DNA from: JALZUE01 sp051251725
GTDB taxonomy: Bacteria > Pseudomonadota > Gammaproteobacteria > Enterobacterales > Alteromonadaceae
Direction: 5' to 3'
Assembly: GCA_051251725.1 (NCBI GenBank)
Contig: JBPOFN010000030.1
Coordinates: forward strand, 1-52,752
DNA length: 52,752 nt
Part shown: positions 37,685-47,641 of the stretch, one piece after another
Layout of the letters: each line of letters starts with the position of its first letter
How positions within the stretch are numbered: the first letter of the stretch is position 1
Translations under genes and position numbers: made by a program
Notes under the pieces: model-generated
Told to the model about the DNA's origin: nothing
Databases searched by the model: none
Seen by the model: the letters and a program-made list of their open reading frames with translations, nothing else

Positions 37685-39137
37685 TTAACGTATAAAAAAC
37701 TTCACCTACGGATGTTGAATCACCCTTGGTGTTTTTTAGTTTTGAAAAGTTTAAAGCGACCACGCGATCAGCCGTTAATAGCATTGATATTTCGAGAGAT
37801 TTTTTATCTGCAGATAAGGCCACATTTGAGATGCTTAAGTCTTTTTGATTGTGTTTTTTGGAACCGTAACTTTTGGAATATTTATAGTTATATTCGTAAG
37901 CGGTTAAATTTTCCGCTGTTACTGAATCCGCATCAAGTGCTTCAGTGAAGGTTAGTTTGAATCCTTGCTTTGTTAGCTTCATATCTAACAATTCAAATGG
38001 CATGTCACCATTCCAACTCACTTTTTGTAAACCGAAAGGCTTACCGCCTTTAGAATCCCAACCGCGTGCTGTTTGGCCAACCCAGAGCTGACCTTGTTGA
38101 TCAAACTTGATGCGAATATTGCCGCTTTGAAAACCGTCAATAAAGTTGAGCACCGCCCCTTGGTATTTGCCGTTGACTTTGTCTAACAGTACGCGAAATA
38201 GGTTAGATTGCGTTTGATCAGCGATAAACATTTGGCCTGTAAATGGCCCGAACTTACCTTGTGTTAAATCCCATTCAGGATTACCCGGAGAGTTTGCTAC
38301 TTCAATATGAGGGATCCATACAACCGGCTTTTCTCGCATTTTATCAAATAACGCGGTGTTATCTTTGTTTTTAATTAGCTTATCTAAACCAAATGTAGGA
38401 TCATCACGAAGGGATACTGGATGACCGTAGAACTTCCCCGCTTCTAATAAATGTAACTTCGACGTTTCAACCCAGTCACCTTGGTTGTCGGTGAAAAATA
38501 CTTCATCATTAGGGCTAATACCAATACCCGCTGGCGAACGTAAACCCGCCGACAATGGTACAAATTCTCCTTTTGACGTTATTTTATAGCCCCAACCACG
38601 ATAACCACTGGCACTGTCCATTACGCCATAGGTAAATGCATCAGGCGCGCCATGGCCAAGATTTAATGTGCCGTAATAGTTACCTTTTGCATCTTTAACA
38701 GGGCCAAAATTAAATTCATGGTAGTTTGCATTGAATTCCCAAGCATCAGACACACGAAGGTAATCGTCGGCAATGCCATCGTTATCTACATCTACTAATC
38801 TTGTTAATTCAGGTTTTTGAGCAATAAGTACAGAATCATCGTCATCAATGAGTAAACCCGTAGGCTCATGAAAACCATCAGCAAATTTTGACCATGTTTT
38901 GCCATTCTTTAAAACCCATACATCACCAAAGCGGGTGGCAACATATACATCGCCATTATCCGCAATATCTAAACCTGTGATATTAAATAAAACTTTTTCA
39001 GGTGTTGCAATGGTATCAATAACATAACCTTTGGGGATATAGGTTGTTTCTGCATAAACCATATTGCAATATGAAGCCGCGATTAGGGCTGTTGTTATGG
39101 TAAGTTTGTTAACGATTTTAGCGTAAGAAATAGTCAT
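37668..39137 (-). CDS. Glucose/sorbosone-dehydrogenase-like beta-propeller protein
   Basis: The protein has 489 residues with a signal peptide ending near VYAE. It resembles the propeller proteins that accompany cytochromes in Planctomycetes and Verrucomicrobia: GLDIADNGDVYVATRFGD, PTGLLIDDDDSVLIAQ, LVDVDNDGIAD, GLRSPAGIGISPNDEVFFTDNQGDW and FYGHPVS. A beta-sandwich-like tail follows. Its start codon overlaps the cytochrome stop by one base (TAATG), so the two are coupled. I infer a periplasmic oxidoreductase or binding protein passing electrons to the cytochrome; the substrate, perhaps a locus sugar, is unknown. Confidence 0.7.
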   Translation of the reverse strand: MTISYAKIVNKLTITTALIAASYCNMVYAETTYIPKGYVIDTIATPEKVLFNITGLDIADNGDVYVATRFGDVWVLKNGKTWSKFADGFHEPTGLLIDDDDSVLIAQKPELTRLVDVDNDGIADDYLRVSDAWEFNANYHEFNFGPVKDAKGNYYGTLNLGHGAPDAFTYGVMDSASGYRGWGYKITSKGEFVPLSAGLRSPAGIGISPNDEVFFTDNQGDWVETSKLHLLEAGKFYGHPVSLRDDPTFGLDKLIKNKDNTALFDKMREKPVVWIPHIEVANSPGNPEWDLTQGKFGPFTGQMFIADQTQSNLFRVLLDKVNGKYQGAVLNFIDGFQSGNIRIKFDQQGQLWVGQTARGWDSKGGKPFGLQKVSWNGDMPFELLDMKLTKQGFKLTFTEALDADSVTAENLTAYEYNYKYSKSYGSKKHNQKDLSISNVALSADKKSLEISMLLTADRVVALNFSKLKNTKGDSTSVGEVFYTLNQLRK

Positions 39138-40507
39138 TATTTTGCCCCCACAATAGTTAATAGTATTTGATAAGTTTCACCCACTTTGGCATCCATACTA
39201 TATTGACCGTTTAAAATAGTGCCTTGTTTGGCGCTAATCACTAATTTATCACTCGTAGGTAAGGTTAAATTTAATGGCATGTTTTGGCCTTTTAATAAGG
39301 TGTAGTTGAGCGCAAGTTTAGTGTTATCAATGGGTAACCCTTGTACGGCGTAGACTTGACTACCTATTTGATAATGAAAGCTAGTATGACCTTGGCGATT
39401 GTATTTAATGAAATTACAAGAAGTGCGCTGAGTTTTATCCGTTTTTTCGGCAACTAATTCAGTTGGCGTTAATTCGTCTGGTGAGTTGAATGCAAATGTT
39501 CCTAAAATGATACTTGCATCTTTTCCTCTGCCTATTAAGTTAGGTCCCAAATCAAGCAAATCGCCAGACCAAAGGCCCGTTACAGAACAACTTCGGGTAT
39601 TAAATGCATAATTAATTTTTAATGGTGAGCCAACAGCAATAGAATAGGCGGAAAGTTTGGCTATTTTTTTACGAACGGCTAATTCATCCGTAGTTGTCTT
39701 TAACTCTAATTTGGCTTTTGAGAGTATATTTTTTGCAATTTCGGTGATGCCGAAATATTTTTGTTCAAGGTTTTTATCCGCCACCCACATTTGTAAATTG
39801 TGTCGGTTTTTCTTTCTTGTGCCTCGGGTGATATAAAGAATCTTTACGCGTTGTTTACCTTGTTTTAAACGGTAGCCCCACGATTTGTATTGTGTTGAAA
39901 AAGGCTTAATTAATTCGCCGTCGATTTCGACTTCGGTCACTTGTCCATTTAATAACGCAAAGATAGACGTGATTTCGTCGGAAGGGGTGTGTAAAGTTCC
40001 TTCAAACTCGATAATATAATCACTTATTTCCGGCATAGTAAAACGCATGAGGTTTTGATTTAACGTACCTGATTTGCTTACCTCTAAATGTGGTAGTTCG
40101 CTAAAATCTTGCGGTCCTTCTTTAGTTATTTCATAGATTTTATAGGTGAGGTTAGTAAAACCTTGGCGTTTAGAAAGTACATACGCAGCAATGTCTGCTA
40201 TTTGCTGGTCAGTATAAACTCCTTCAAAAGCAGGCATGCCTATATTGGTAAATCCACGTTTGATATTGTTGATAATATCTCTTGGTTTATCACCATGGAT
40301 CCATTCTTCATCTTTAAGATTAAAGCCGGCACCGCCAGATAAATCCTTTCCATGGCAACCGGCACAAGTGTTTTCGAATAATTTTTTTCCTGAAGCAATA
40401 TCAGCGGCAAAAACTGAAGAAGAAAATATTAACGTTATTAGTAGGGCAATGTTTGCACCTAATAATTGACGTTTATTTAGAAGCAATTTTATTATTTTAT
40501 TATTCAT
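39137..40507 (-). CDS. Secreted cytochrome c fused to sugar-binding-like domains
   Basis: The protein has 456 residues with a signal peptide ending near VFAA. A single c-type haem domain occupies about residues 35-115, with CAGCH (Cys48, Cys51, His52) and the probable axial Met91 in IGMPAF. The rest is not cytochrome: residues about 120-250 look like a PA14-type beta domain (IIEFEGTLHTP, IDGELI) and a further region contains SCSVTGLWSGDLLDLG. This domain order recalls proteins of the PVC phyla. It is coupled to the dehydrogenase-like gene below and separated from the sulfatase above by a terminator. Confidence 0.75.
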   Translation of the reverse strand: MNNKIIKLLLNKRQLLGANIALLITLIFSSSVFAADIASGKKLFENTCAGCHGKDLSGGAGFNLKDEEWIHGDKPRDIINNIKRGFTNIGMPAFEGVYTDQQIADIAAYVLSKRQGFTNLTYKIYEITKEGPQDFSELPHLEVSKSGTLNQNLMRFTMPEISDYIIEFEGTLHTPSDEITSIFALLNGQVTEVEIDGELIKPFSTQYKSWGYRLKQGKQRVKILYITRGTRKKNRHNLQMWVADKNLEQKYFGITEIAKNILSKAKLELKTTTDELAVRKKIAKLSAYSIAVGSPLKINYAFNTRSCSVTGLWSGDLLDLGPNLIGRGKDASIILGTFAFNSPDELTPTELVAEKTDKTQRTSCNFIKYNRQGHTSFHYQIGSQVYAVQGLPIDNTKLALNYTLLKGQNMPLNLTLPTSDKLVISAKQGTILNGQYSMDAKVGETYQILLTIVGAK

Positions 40508-40540
40508 AAATAAGCTTATTATTAATGGTTGTAGGTAAAA

Positions 40541-40569
40541 AAAAAGAATAAGACGGGCTTATTCTTTTT
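40541..40569. terminator. Terminator between sulfatase and cytochrome genes
   Basis: AAAAAGAATAAG pairs perfectly with CTTATTCTTTTT over a five-base loop. It lies between the sulfatase stop and the cytochrome start, so the cytochrome pair is separately expressed or attenuated; no locus motif precedes it. Confidence 0.85.
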
Positions 40570-40592
40570 AACAGGTTTCGGGCTAAGGCGTA

Positions 40593-41990
40593 TTACCAGC
40601 CTTTTTCAGCCAATTTTTGTTTCACCTTGAGTTGCACAGAAAGCTTTTTTACAACACCTGAATATTGCGGTAATGACACAACATTGACATTTTCATCGGG
40701 GTCATTAGCGTGATCAAATAACATATTGGTAATATATTTACCTGTTTCATTGTCATAATATTCGGTATAGGCAAAACGTTCGGTGAAAATAGCATCTCCA
40801 GACTGCCAACGACCAAAAGCGGTGGTGTTTTGATGATCAAACGGATCATCAAACAAATTAATAACACTCTCACCTTGTAATTGCTTTGGTTTTTCTAGTC
40901 CGGTTAGATCACATAGCGTTGGAAATATATCAACAAATTCTGTCATTGCCGTGGTGCGAACATTTGGCTCTTTACCTGGCACTTTAAAGATTAATGGCGA
41001 ATGTAAACCTGTTTTGAAGGTGGTGTGTTTGTTCCATAATCGGTGTTCACCAATTTGCCAACCATGATCGCCAAACAACACAACTATAGTATCTTCCTCA
41101 AGCCCTAACTGTTTCAAGCTATCAAGTACTCGGCCGACCTGTGCATCGGCAAAACTAATACTGGCGTGATAACCACGAATTAAATTTAGCGCCATCTCGT
41201 CAGACACTTGTCCATCTTTTGGCACGCCATGATACATGCGCATTTCACCATTTTTATGAATCGCCTGTTTTGGCGCATAACGAGGGTTGAAATAATTATT
41301 GGGTAAAGTAATGGATTGTTCTGGGTACATATTCCAGTATTTTTTAGGTACTGAAAATGGCAGGTGAGGTCGAGTAAAGCCGACGGCTAAAAAGAAAGGT
41401 TGATCGTTTTTACTTAATGCTTCCATCTTATTGATGGCACGTGTTGCCGATTGATAATCAAAATGCTGCGAATCATCAATTTCAGAAATTTCATAAGGCG
41501 CGGCATAACTAATATTATGTTTTTTCATAATATCGATATTGTTTTGATTAAAGTAATTAACCTTTTTTGGCATCCAGGGGTTTTCATCCCAATGGTCAAC
41601 AATATCATCAATGGTATGCATAATTTTCCCAATAGAAACGGCATAATAGCCATTATTTCTAAAATGTTGAGGTATTGTCATCGCACCTGGAGATTCAACG
41701 TCAACTGTCGCGTAAGATTTTTTAAACCTATCTTTGGTTGGGCGAATACTGGTAATTAAACTAGAACGTGATGCGCCACAGGTAGGGACACTGGCATAGG
41801 CATTTTCGAATAAAAAACCTTCGCTGGCTAACTTATCAATGTTTGGGGTTTTAATTTTTTGATTGCCATAGGCACCAATTGTTGGACGTAAATCGTCTAC
41901 TGCGATAAATAATACATTAGGTTTTGTCGCCGCCCATAGGCTTTGACTAAATAGGATAACAAATCCTAAAAGAAAACGTTTTAATTTCAT
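40593..41990 (-). CDS. Sulfatase, family S1 (iduronate-2-sulfatase-like)
   Basis: The protein has 465 residues with a cleavable signal peptide (SLWA). It shows VDDLRPTIGAYGN (metal-binding Asp32/33), the formylglycine motif in its alanine form CGASR with Cys71, and FGDHGWQIGEH. The sequence is of the iduronate-2-sulfatase type and distantly similar to the sulfatase at 7155. It follows the second BNR lyase by 145 bases; a long imperfect hairpin (about 42014-42112) lies in the gap. Substrate position is not fixed by sequence. Confidence 0.88.
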   Translation of the reverse strand: MKLKRFLLGFVILFSQSLWAATKPNVLFIAVDDLRPTIGAYGNQKIKTPNIDKLASEGFLFENAYASVPTCGASRSSLITSIRPTKDRFKKSYATVDVESPGAMTIPQHFRNNGYYAVSIGKIMHTIDDIVDHWDENPWMPKKVNYFNQNNIDIMKKHNISYAAPYEISEIDDSQHFDYQSATRAINKMEALSKNDQPFFLAVGFTRPHLPFSVPKKYWNMYPEQSITLPNNYFNPRYAPKQAIHKNGEMRMYHGVPKDGQVSDEMALNLIRGYHASISFADAQVGRVLDSLKQLGLEEDTIVVLFGDHGWQIGEHRLWNKHTTFKTGLHSPLIFKVPGKEPNVRTTAMTEFVDIFPTLCDLTGLEKPKQLQGESVINLFDDPFDHQNTTAFGRWQSGDAIFTERFAYTEYYDNETGKYITNMLFDHANDPDENVNVVSLPQYSGVVKKLSVQLKVKQKLAEKGW

Positions 41991-42135
41991 TTAAACTCTC
42001 GTAAATTGTGTGATTTTTATTTTTTTGAAAGGCCCATAGTATAAATAGACACTGCATGTGAATAGATACTGTGGACTTTATTTGGACCTTATTCTTTCAA
42101 AAATAAAAAAGTGGTTTTTTATTTAGGCAAATGGA

Positions 42136-43548
42136 TTATTCTTTGATCACATAGACGCCGTATATCCCTGAGGTATCTCTTTCTTTCCAATCTGCTTGAA
42201 GCGCTAAAAATTTAATGTCTGGATGGTAGTTATCTATCAGGCCAAATTTACTTAATGATTGAATATCGGTTTCTATAAAATTTTCAGGTGACCAAGTCTT
42301 TGCACCATCAGTGGTTTTATAACTGAATATTTTAGAACCTGACATTTCATATGCGATAAAATCGTCTTCACCTGTTTTGCTAATTTCTATAGGGTTTGAA
42401 CCTGCGTTAACTGTTGATACGTCAACTGAGATCCATTGATTTCCAGTCCAACGAGCACTCGTTAAGTGGCCACCGCTCTTGTCTCGTTTTATGTATAACA
42501 ATACGGGGTTACCCTCATCTGTATATGAAGCGGTAAAGTAGTATTCGACTGCATGTTTATGATCACTGTTGAGTTCACCACTGTCGAAAACGAGACAGTT
42601 CATTATTTCATGCTCATCAATAGAGGTACCTAAGTCATTACCTGCAGCGTCAGTCCACTTTTCGGTTTTAGGGTAAAAATATGCAAAATACGCATTTTTA
42701 TGATAAAGGTTATGCTTGTTTTTCGGGCCACCGCCCGCCATTGTCCAACCCACTAAAAAGCGTTCAGGTATGTCACCATGAGCAGGTTCATGACGAAAGC
42801 CACCATTGTAAACTTCATTTAGATTTTCGGGCAGGGCGTTATTTGTATCAATGACTCTAACAGGTTGAGAAAATGTTAAGCCATTATCGGTTGATTTAAT
42901 CATTTCTAATGGACGGTAATCGGTTGGATTACCGGTGGTATATCGATAGAAAACAAAAATATCACCATTAGAGGCTTTATTAACTAAAGGATAAGTTGCC
43001 TGTATGGCTTTATCACCGTTTTTAATTTCTTCGTAATGGTTGGCGTCCCAACCATCTATTGTGTTGGCATTTGGCGATATCGATTTATAAAGTCGGCTAT
43101 TGTGAGCAGAGTAAATGACAATTAGTCTACCATCATCCATTTGTGTCATTTTAGGGTAATTATGATGATCGTTTTTTTGTTGCGTCCAATTGTATTGAAA
43201 AAAAGTTGTATTAGGTATTTGGCCGATGATTTTTGATTTTGACCAAGTCTGATTAGTATGATCATATTCACGAACATAGGCACTCATATTTTCACCCGCC
43301 CAAGTTACCCAGGTTTTATTAGCTGTATCATTATAAAGACCAAAGCCCGTGCCCCTGTCTGAGCTTATGTTATGATTATTGGCTACTTTAGTAACTTGGG
43401 AAGATATTATTTCTACAGGTGTGTCATCTTGTGTATTTAATTTTTCAGCAATGGGCGGTGTTGTTGTGTCTTGTGTGAAAGTATTGTCACTAGACCCGCA
43501 ACCATTGATTAACAGTATAGAAATAAAACTAAGTAAAAGAGATTTCAT
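42136..43548 (-). CDS. BNR-propeller polysaccharide lyase, PL24/PL25 ulvan lyase type, lipoprotein (paralogue 2)
   Basis: The protein has 470 residues with a lipobox (INGC, Cys17). It is a close paralogue of the lyase at 10555-11931 over its full length. NDHHNYPKM (His118/His119), YSAHNSRLY (His139), VYNGGFRHEPAH (Tyr237) and ERF (Arg253) are conserved with the same spacing. The region near residue 350 differs (TDEGNPVLLYIKRDKSGG against TDNGEPVLLFSSEDDEG), perhaps altering substrate preference between sulfation or uronate types. Promoter site I lies 225 bases upstream. A sulfatase gene follows. Confidence 0.85.
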   Translation of the reverse strand: MKSLLLSFISILLINGCGSSDNTFTQDTTTPPIAEKLNTQDDTPVEIISSQVTKVANNHNISSDRGTGFGLYNDTANKTWVTWAGENMSAYVREYDHTNQTWSKSKIIGQIPNTTFFQYNWTQQKNDHHNYPKMTQMDDGRLIVIYSAHNSRLYKSISPNANTIDGWDANHYEEIKNGDKAIQATYPLVNKASNGDIFVFYRYTTGNPTDYRPLEMIKSTDNGLTFSQPVRVIDTNNALPENLNEVYNGGFRHEPAHGDIPERFLVGWTMAGGGPKNKHNLYHKNAYFAYFYPKTEKWTDAAGNDLGTSIDEHEIMNCLVFDSGELNSDHKHAVEYYFTASYTDEGNPVLLYIKRDKSGGHLTSARWTGNQWISVDVSTVNAGSNPIEISKTGEDDFIAYEMSGSKIFSYKTTDGAKTWSPENFIETDIQSLSKFGLIDNYHPDIKFLALQADWKERDTSGIYGVYVIKE

Positions 43549-43773
43549 AATTTCCTCATGAAAATTTTAAAGCGCTAGCATCAGGAGTTTTAGCTAAAGT
43601 GCTTTATTGCGCTGTAATTCATTGTTTTTTTAGGTATTCATGTTGATTGAATATTCAATGAGTACCTATTTTTATATTTAAGCCACTGATTAATTGGCGT
43701 TAGCTAACATTTTTAACTGTTACATGTTTAGTTATTAACGTAATGCATTAGCGCAATTGTGAACAAAGGCCTT

Positions 43774-43810
43774 TATTAAGAAGAGCCAACCTAACAAGAT
43801 ATTGATACCC
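43774..43810 (-). promoter_or_regulatory. Locus promoter motif, site I
   Basis: On the minus strand: GGGTATCAAT, 12 bases, TGGCTCTTCTTAATA. It sits between the DeoR relic and the BNR lyase and points at the lyase. Confidence 0.8.
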
Positions 43811-43845
43811 TAAAAAAATTAATTATCCTATTAGAATCCTCTAAG

Positions 43846-44616
43846 TTATTTTGCAATAATCACCTCAACGCCAAGTTCAGTAAACTCCTGTAATAAATCT
43901 TTATTGGCGTTATTGTCAGTGATCAGCACATCAACTTTATCTATTTGTGAACAGACAAAATTACTCGTCATTCCCAAAGTAGAACTCTCAGACATAACAA
44001 TTAATTTTTCTGCTTGATTTGAAAATTGACATTCTGCCTTAGCAATAAATCTATCTGACTCCATAACACCTTTTTTACTTATCGCTTCGGTACTAACAAA
44101 CATCTTTGAATAATAAGATCTAGGTGAGTTGTTAATAGTTTGAGAATCCCGAATAATAATCCCATGAGACCCGTAAATTTGTCCTCCGGGTAAAATTAGC
44201 TGATTATTATTTTTATTCCACAGCTGTTGTGCAATTAGCATTGAGTTAGTCATAATATTTAATTGTTTATCAATTAAATATTCACTCATAAAGTTAGTGA
44301 TCTTACCCCCATTAATAATTACTGAATCATTATCGCTGCATAGGGCTGCTGCAGTTTTAGCAATAAGTTTAATATTACAGCTTTCTGTTTCTGCTCTGTT
44401 ATTTGTGAATGTATGTTTACTAATAAAGGGTTTAACATTGTTAATTGCCTCAGCGCCTCCTCTTATTTTTTTTAGTAGGCCCAAATTAGACAATATAAAA
44501 ATATCTCGCCGTATAGTTGCCGGTGAAATATTTAATTTTGAACTAGTATCGACACTTGAAAAGCGATTTTTTTCTAAAATATCAATAATTAATTACTGTC
44601 GCTCTTGTACTAACAT
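43846..44616 (-). pseudogene. DeoR-family transcriptional regulator interrupted by an early stop codon
   Basis: A good ribosome site (AGGAG) and ATG at 44616 start MLVQERQ, then TAA at 44593-44595, then the same frame continues through a normal DeoR helix-turn-helix (FSSVDTSSKLNISPATIRRD) and effector domain to the stop at 43846. Full length would be 256 codons, the usual DeoR size. The stop replaces what is normally Gln or a similar residue after ERQ, and a C-to-T change of CAA would explain it. The remaining 215-residue frame opens at a TTG after the DNA-binding helix and could not bind DNA. DeoR proteins usually repress sugar operons and respond to phosphorylated sugars; loss would relieve repression. 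Confidence 0.8.
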
Positions 44617-44813
44617 AGATTTTCTCCTGTAAAAAACACCTTATTGATCATTACCAAATCTTGCATAAATGCCTTGTTACTCTTGTAGTAATGATGATTT
44701 TTTTGTTATTTTTTTCGTAAACTTTTTATCTAATTAATCAGCAAGTTGATGCGGAGCAGAACAAGTAATATCGGCTAGTTAAGCATCATATCTGATGTTT
44801 TATTTAGTCTTCG

Positions 44814-45734
44814 TTAACGTGTATAGACCTTAATGTTATTGTAGATAGAGCTTCTGGTGAACATTTGACGAAAGCCAATGCGACCAAATTCCATTTGGGC
44901 ACGTTCAGGTAACGACCAAGTAAACTGTTTTGCTTTACCGTGGGGGGGATTTTTAGGGCGAACAGATAACGTCATTTGGTTTTCAGTTTTCTCTACCACC
45001 ATTTTATAGACGACATCTTTTTTAAATAAACCCGTGTTGAAATAACTCTTTGGAATTTCCATACCTTTAAACCCTGTTTCTGGGTGTAATGGATAGGCTC
45101 TTGCTCTTATGTAGTCGTACTCGTGATCTTCATTTTTTTGGCCATAAGCGGCATAACTAATGTGTAATGTTTTCATACGCTCAAAATAAAATCTCATTGA
45201 AGATACCTGACGGCGGTTGCTCCATGTTGCAATGTCGGGATCAAATTCACCGGCACCTGTCGCTTGAATATATAAAATATTTACCATTTTATGTTCATCA
45301 TCAATTTTGGTGAAATCAAACTCCAGTTTTACATCACCTGTAAATTGCGGTTTAGTCCATAACACTACATGATGTGCATCATTACCCGCTTCAGGCCCAG
45401 CTTCAACTTTAATGCCTTTGTTCATATTTGTTACTTTGCCAACCCGGCCATCTAAAAACCAATTATCCTGCCAAGCGGTTTCTCCCATTTCATTAAACTT
45501 AAGAATCCAGCCATTAGCATCGGGTTTGGCATTTTTAACCAGTACTGGATTGGCGAATGCAGACATTGGGTTATCTGAATTTTCAACCGTACTATATACA
45601 TTGGCCTTATTATGAGTGTTCTTGGCGTTTTCGCCTGTAACATAGCCATTTGAAAGTTGAGCACACCCCGTGCTAACTAAAGCAACACTTAATAATGTCA
45701 CCCATAATAGGTTTCGGGATATATGTGATTTCAT
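44814..45734 (-). CDS. DUF1961 (YesU-like) lipoprotein
   Basis: The protein has 306 residues with a lipobox (STGC, Cys24). About residues 75-300 match the DUF1961 family, jellyroll proteins related to Bacillus YesU from the rhamnogalacturonan cluster: WQDNWFLDG, HHVVLWTK, DVKLEFDFTKID and the closing GRIGFRQM. No enzymatic activity is firmly known to me; a glycan-binding or lyase-like role is inference. It lies 112 bases downstream of the PL6 relic, probably on the same transcript from site J. Confidence 0.78.
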   Translation of the reverse strand: MKSHISRNLLWVTLLSVALVSTGCAQLSNGYVTGENAKNTHNKANVYSTVENSDNPMSAFANPVLVKNAKPDANGWILKFNEMGETAWQDNWFLDGRVGKVTNMNKGIKVEAGPEAGNDAHHVVLWTKPQFTGDVKLEFDFTKIDDEHKMVNILYIQATGAGEFDPDIATWSNRRQVSSMRFYFERMKTLHISYAAYGQKNEDHEYDYIRARAYPLHPETGFKGMEIPKSYFNTGLFKKDVVYKMVVEKTENQMTLSVRPKNPPHGKAKQFTWSLPERAQMEFGRIGFRQMFTRSSIYNNIKVYTR

Positions 45735-45846
45735 GTTTTTCCTTTATTAAAGTGTTCTGAACTTTTTTAACTTTTGTAATGAACTATTTAGCGCGTAGCA
45801 CAAATAATAAATATCACTACACCAACCACAAATGCCGGAATAGGTT

Positions 45847-47304
45847 TTATTCATACCAATTTACTCCTACGTCTGAACGGTTGACTGGCGTTAGGTATTT
45901 TGTCGAGCTTAATTTAGCTTTATTTAACGAATCAAAATAAAGCAAACCTGTGGGACTTTTATTTATAGTGCCGTCAACAATATTAAAACCAGTTTGTGTT
46001 ATTTTATGTTTTACCTTTGTACCATCCTTAACAATGACATTATTTTTTGATTCAATACCCTTGGCGGTTGATTTCACTTCAAACGGTAAATTGCCAAGAG
46101 GCTTAATAATGACATTTCCATTAAATTTAATGTTGGCTGGAGGTACCGTTCTTTCTTTATCGCTAGCAAAACCAACAGTCATCACTTGACTATCAACAAT
46201 GGTATTGTTTTCAATAATCGCATTATTGACTTGAAAATGTTTATGATCGGGCGAATTAGGCACACCATTCATTAAGCGAATCGCACTTTGACCATCGTCA
46301 TCACTACTTCGCAAACCTTGAAAGTAGTTATTTCTAACAATATGATCATTGCTGGTTAATCGAACACCGCCAGCTCCCTTAACCTGACCGCCCAAAAATA
46401 TATTACGCTCAACTAGGTTGCCATGACCTTGTCGTAGAACAAATTCACCATATGATTCAATAACTAAGTTATCACGTAATATATTGCCACCTGATTTCAA
46501 TGAGATAATTTCTGCTTCACCACCGGTATGAAAAAAAACATTCTATTCAATTATCGTCTCCGAACGGTTTTGCGATTCAGGCCAACTGCCAACTCGAATA
46601 ATCTCTGCCCCATTAGCCCCAAAATATTCTCTAACACCAAAGTAATTATGATCAATAAGATGATTATTAACATAACCTTGACCTTCAGAACGGCTGACAT
46701 TAATGACCACGCCACGCTCTTTTTTATTAACGAAATGACAATGGTCAACACGGTTATCTGTGCCAAAGAGGCTGATCCAATCTTTGGTTTCGTTTAGCTC
46801 TGCCGTATTGCTGTAGCTGTCAATTACAATTTCTGAAATGCGTGAATTATTTGCTAACGTTTTTGAGTTTTTACTAAATGCAATGGTGCTTCGACCTGGA
46901 GAATAACCATTTTTAAATACTAAACCGTTTACATGGATATAGTCTCCGCCAATTTTTAACGATGATTGCCCCGATAAAATTACTCTACCCTTCGTTTCAA
47001 CAGTGACCGTTATGTTTTTTTCTTTGATTCCGCTGGCAGTGATTAATAGTTCGCTATCTAACCAGCGCCCATTTTTTAATACAATTGTGTCACCAGGTTT
47101 AGCTTTAGATATTACAGAGTTAAATTCATCGGCATTTGCCACTAACTTACCATTGGCTTTCTTCGACTCGTCAACCTGTGATGTTTGTTGCGTATTATTT
47201 TTATTCAAAGCAATGTTATAGCCGGACTTTGTATGTTGTACGTTTGAGATATTTGATGCACATGCAGTTAATGACACGATTAATAGTGTGTAAAAAATTT
47301 TCAT
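45847..47304 (-). pseudogene. PL6-family polysaccharide lyase (chondroitinase B/alginate lyase type) split by an in-frame TAG
   Basis: The gene starts at 47304 with a lipoprotein signal (LTAC) and runs 253 codons to a TAG at 46543-46545. The same frame continues without another stop for 231 codons. Across the stop the family sequence is smooth: SETIIE, stop, NVFFHTGGEAEIIS, LKSGGN. The probable catalytic Lys270 (LKSGG) and Arg291 (LRQGHGN), 21 residues apart as in PL6 enzymes, lie after the stop, so the truncated product would be inactive. PL6 includes dermatan lyases acting at iduronate, which fits ulvan. A CAG-to-TAG change, read-through or a sequencing error are the options. Frame positions above assume one residue for the stop. 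Confidence 0.85.
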
Positions 47305-47378
47305 CTTTAATCTCTATTTATTTGAAGGTAGGACTGACATTTGCTCGTAGCGACAGTTCATTCATTTTTTATTTTCCC

Positions 47379-47415
47379 TATAAAGAAAAGCCAAAAAAAG
47401 AAGATGTTGATACCC
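47379..47415 (-). promoter_or_regulatory. Locus promoter motif, site J
   Basis: On the minus strand: GGGTATCAAC, 12 bases, TGGCTTTTCTTTATA, 74 bases before the PL6 start. Confidence 0.8.
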
Positions 47416-47641
47416 CCCAATATTAAGCAATATTTGTAATACGTAATATTCATCATTGTTACAACGCTATTTTTTATTAATAAACAACTGGTTAGATGCA
47501 TGCTCTCTAGCTAAAGACAATGTGTGTTTACAATCGGAACAGAGCTATAAAACTCTCGATAAAAAGGGATGGCTAGATAAAATAAATTTTTACACATGTT
47601 ACAAATGAGAAGGCTGTTGATACTAATTTTTTGATAAAAAG

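Noticed and set aside
43846..47304. Stop-codon reassignment or general suppression
   Set aside because: Both TAG and TAA occur inside genes while both also end many intact genes in the window.
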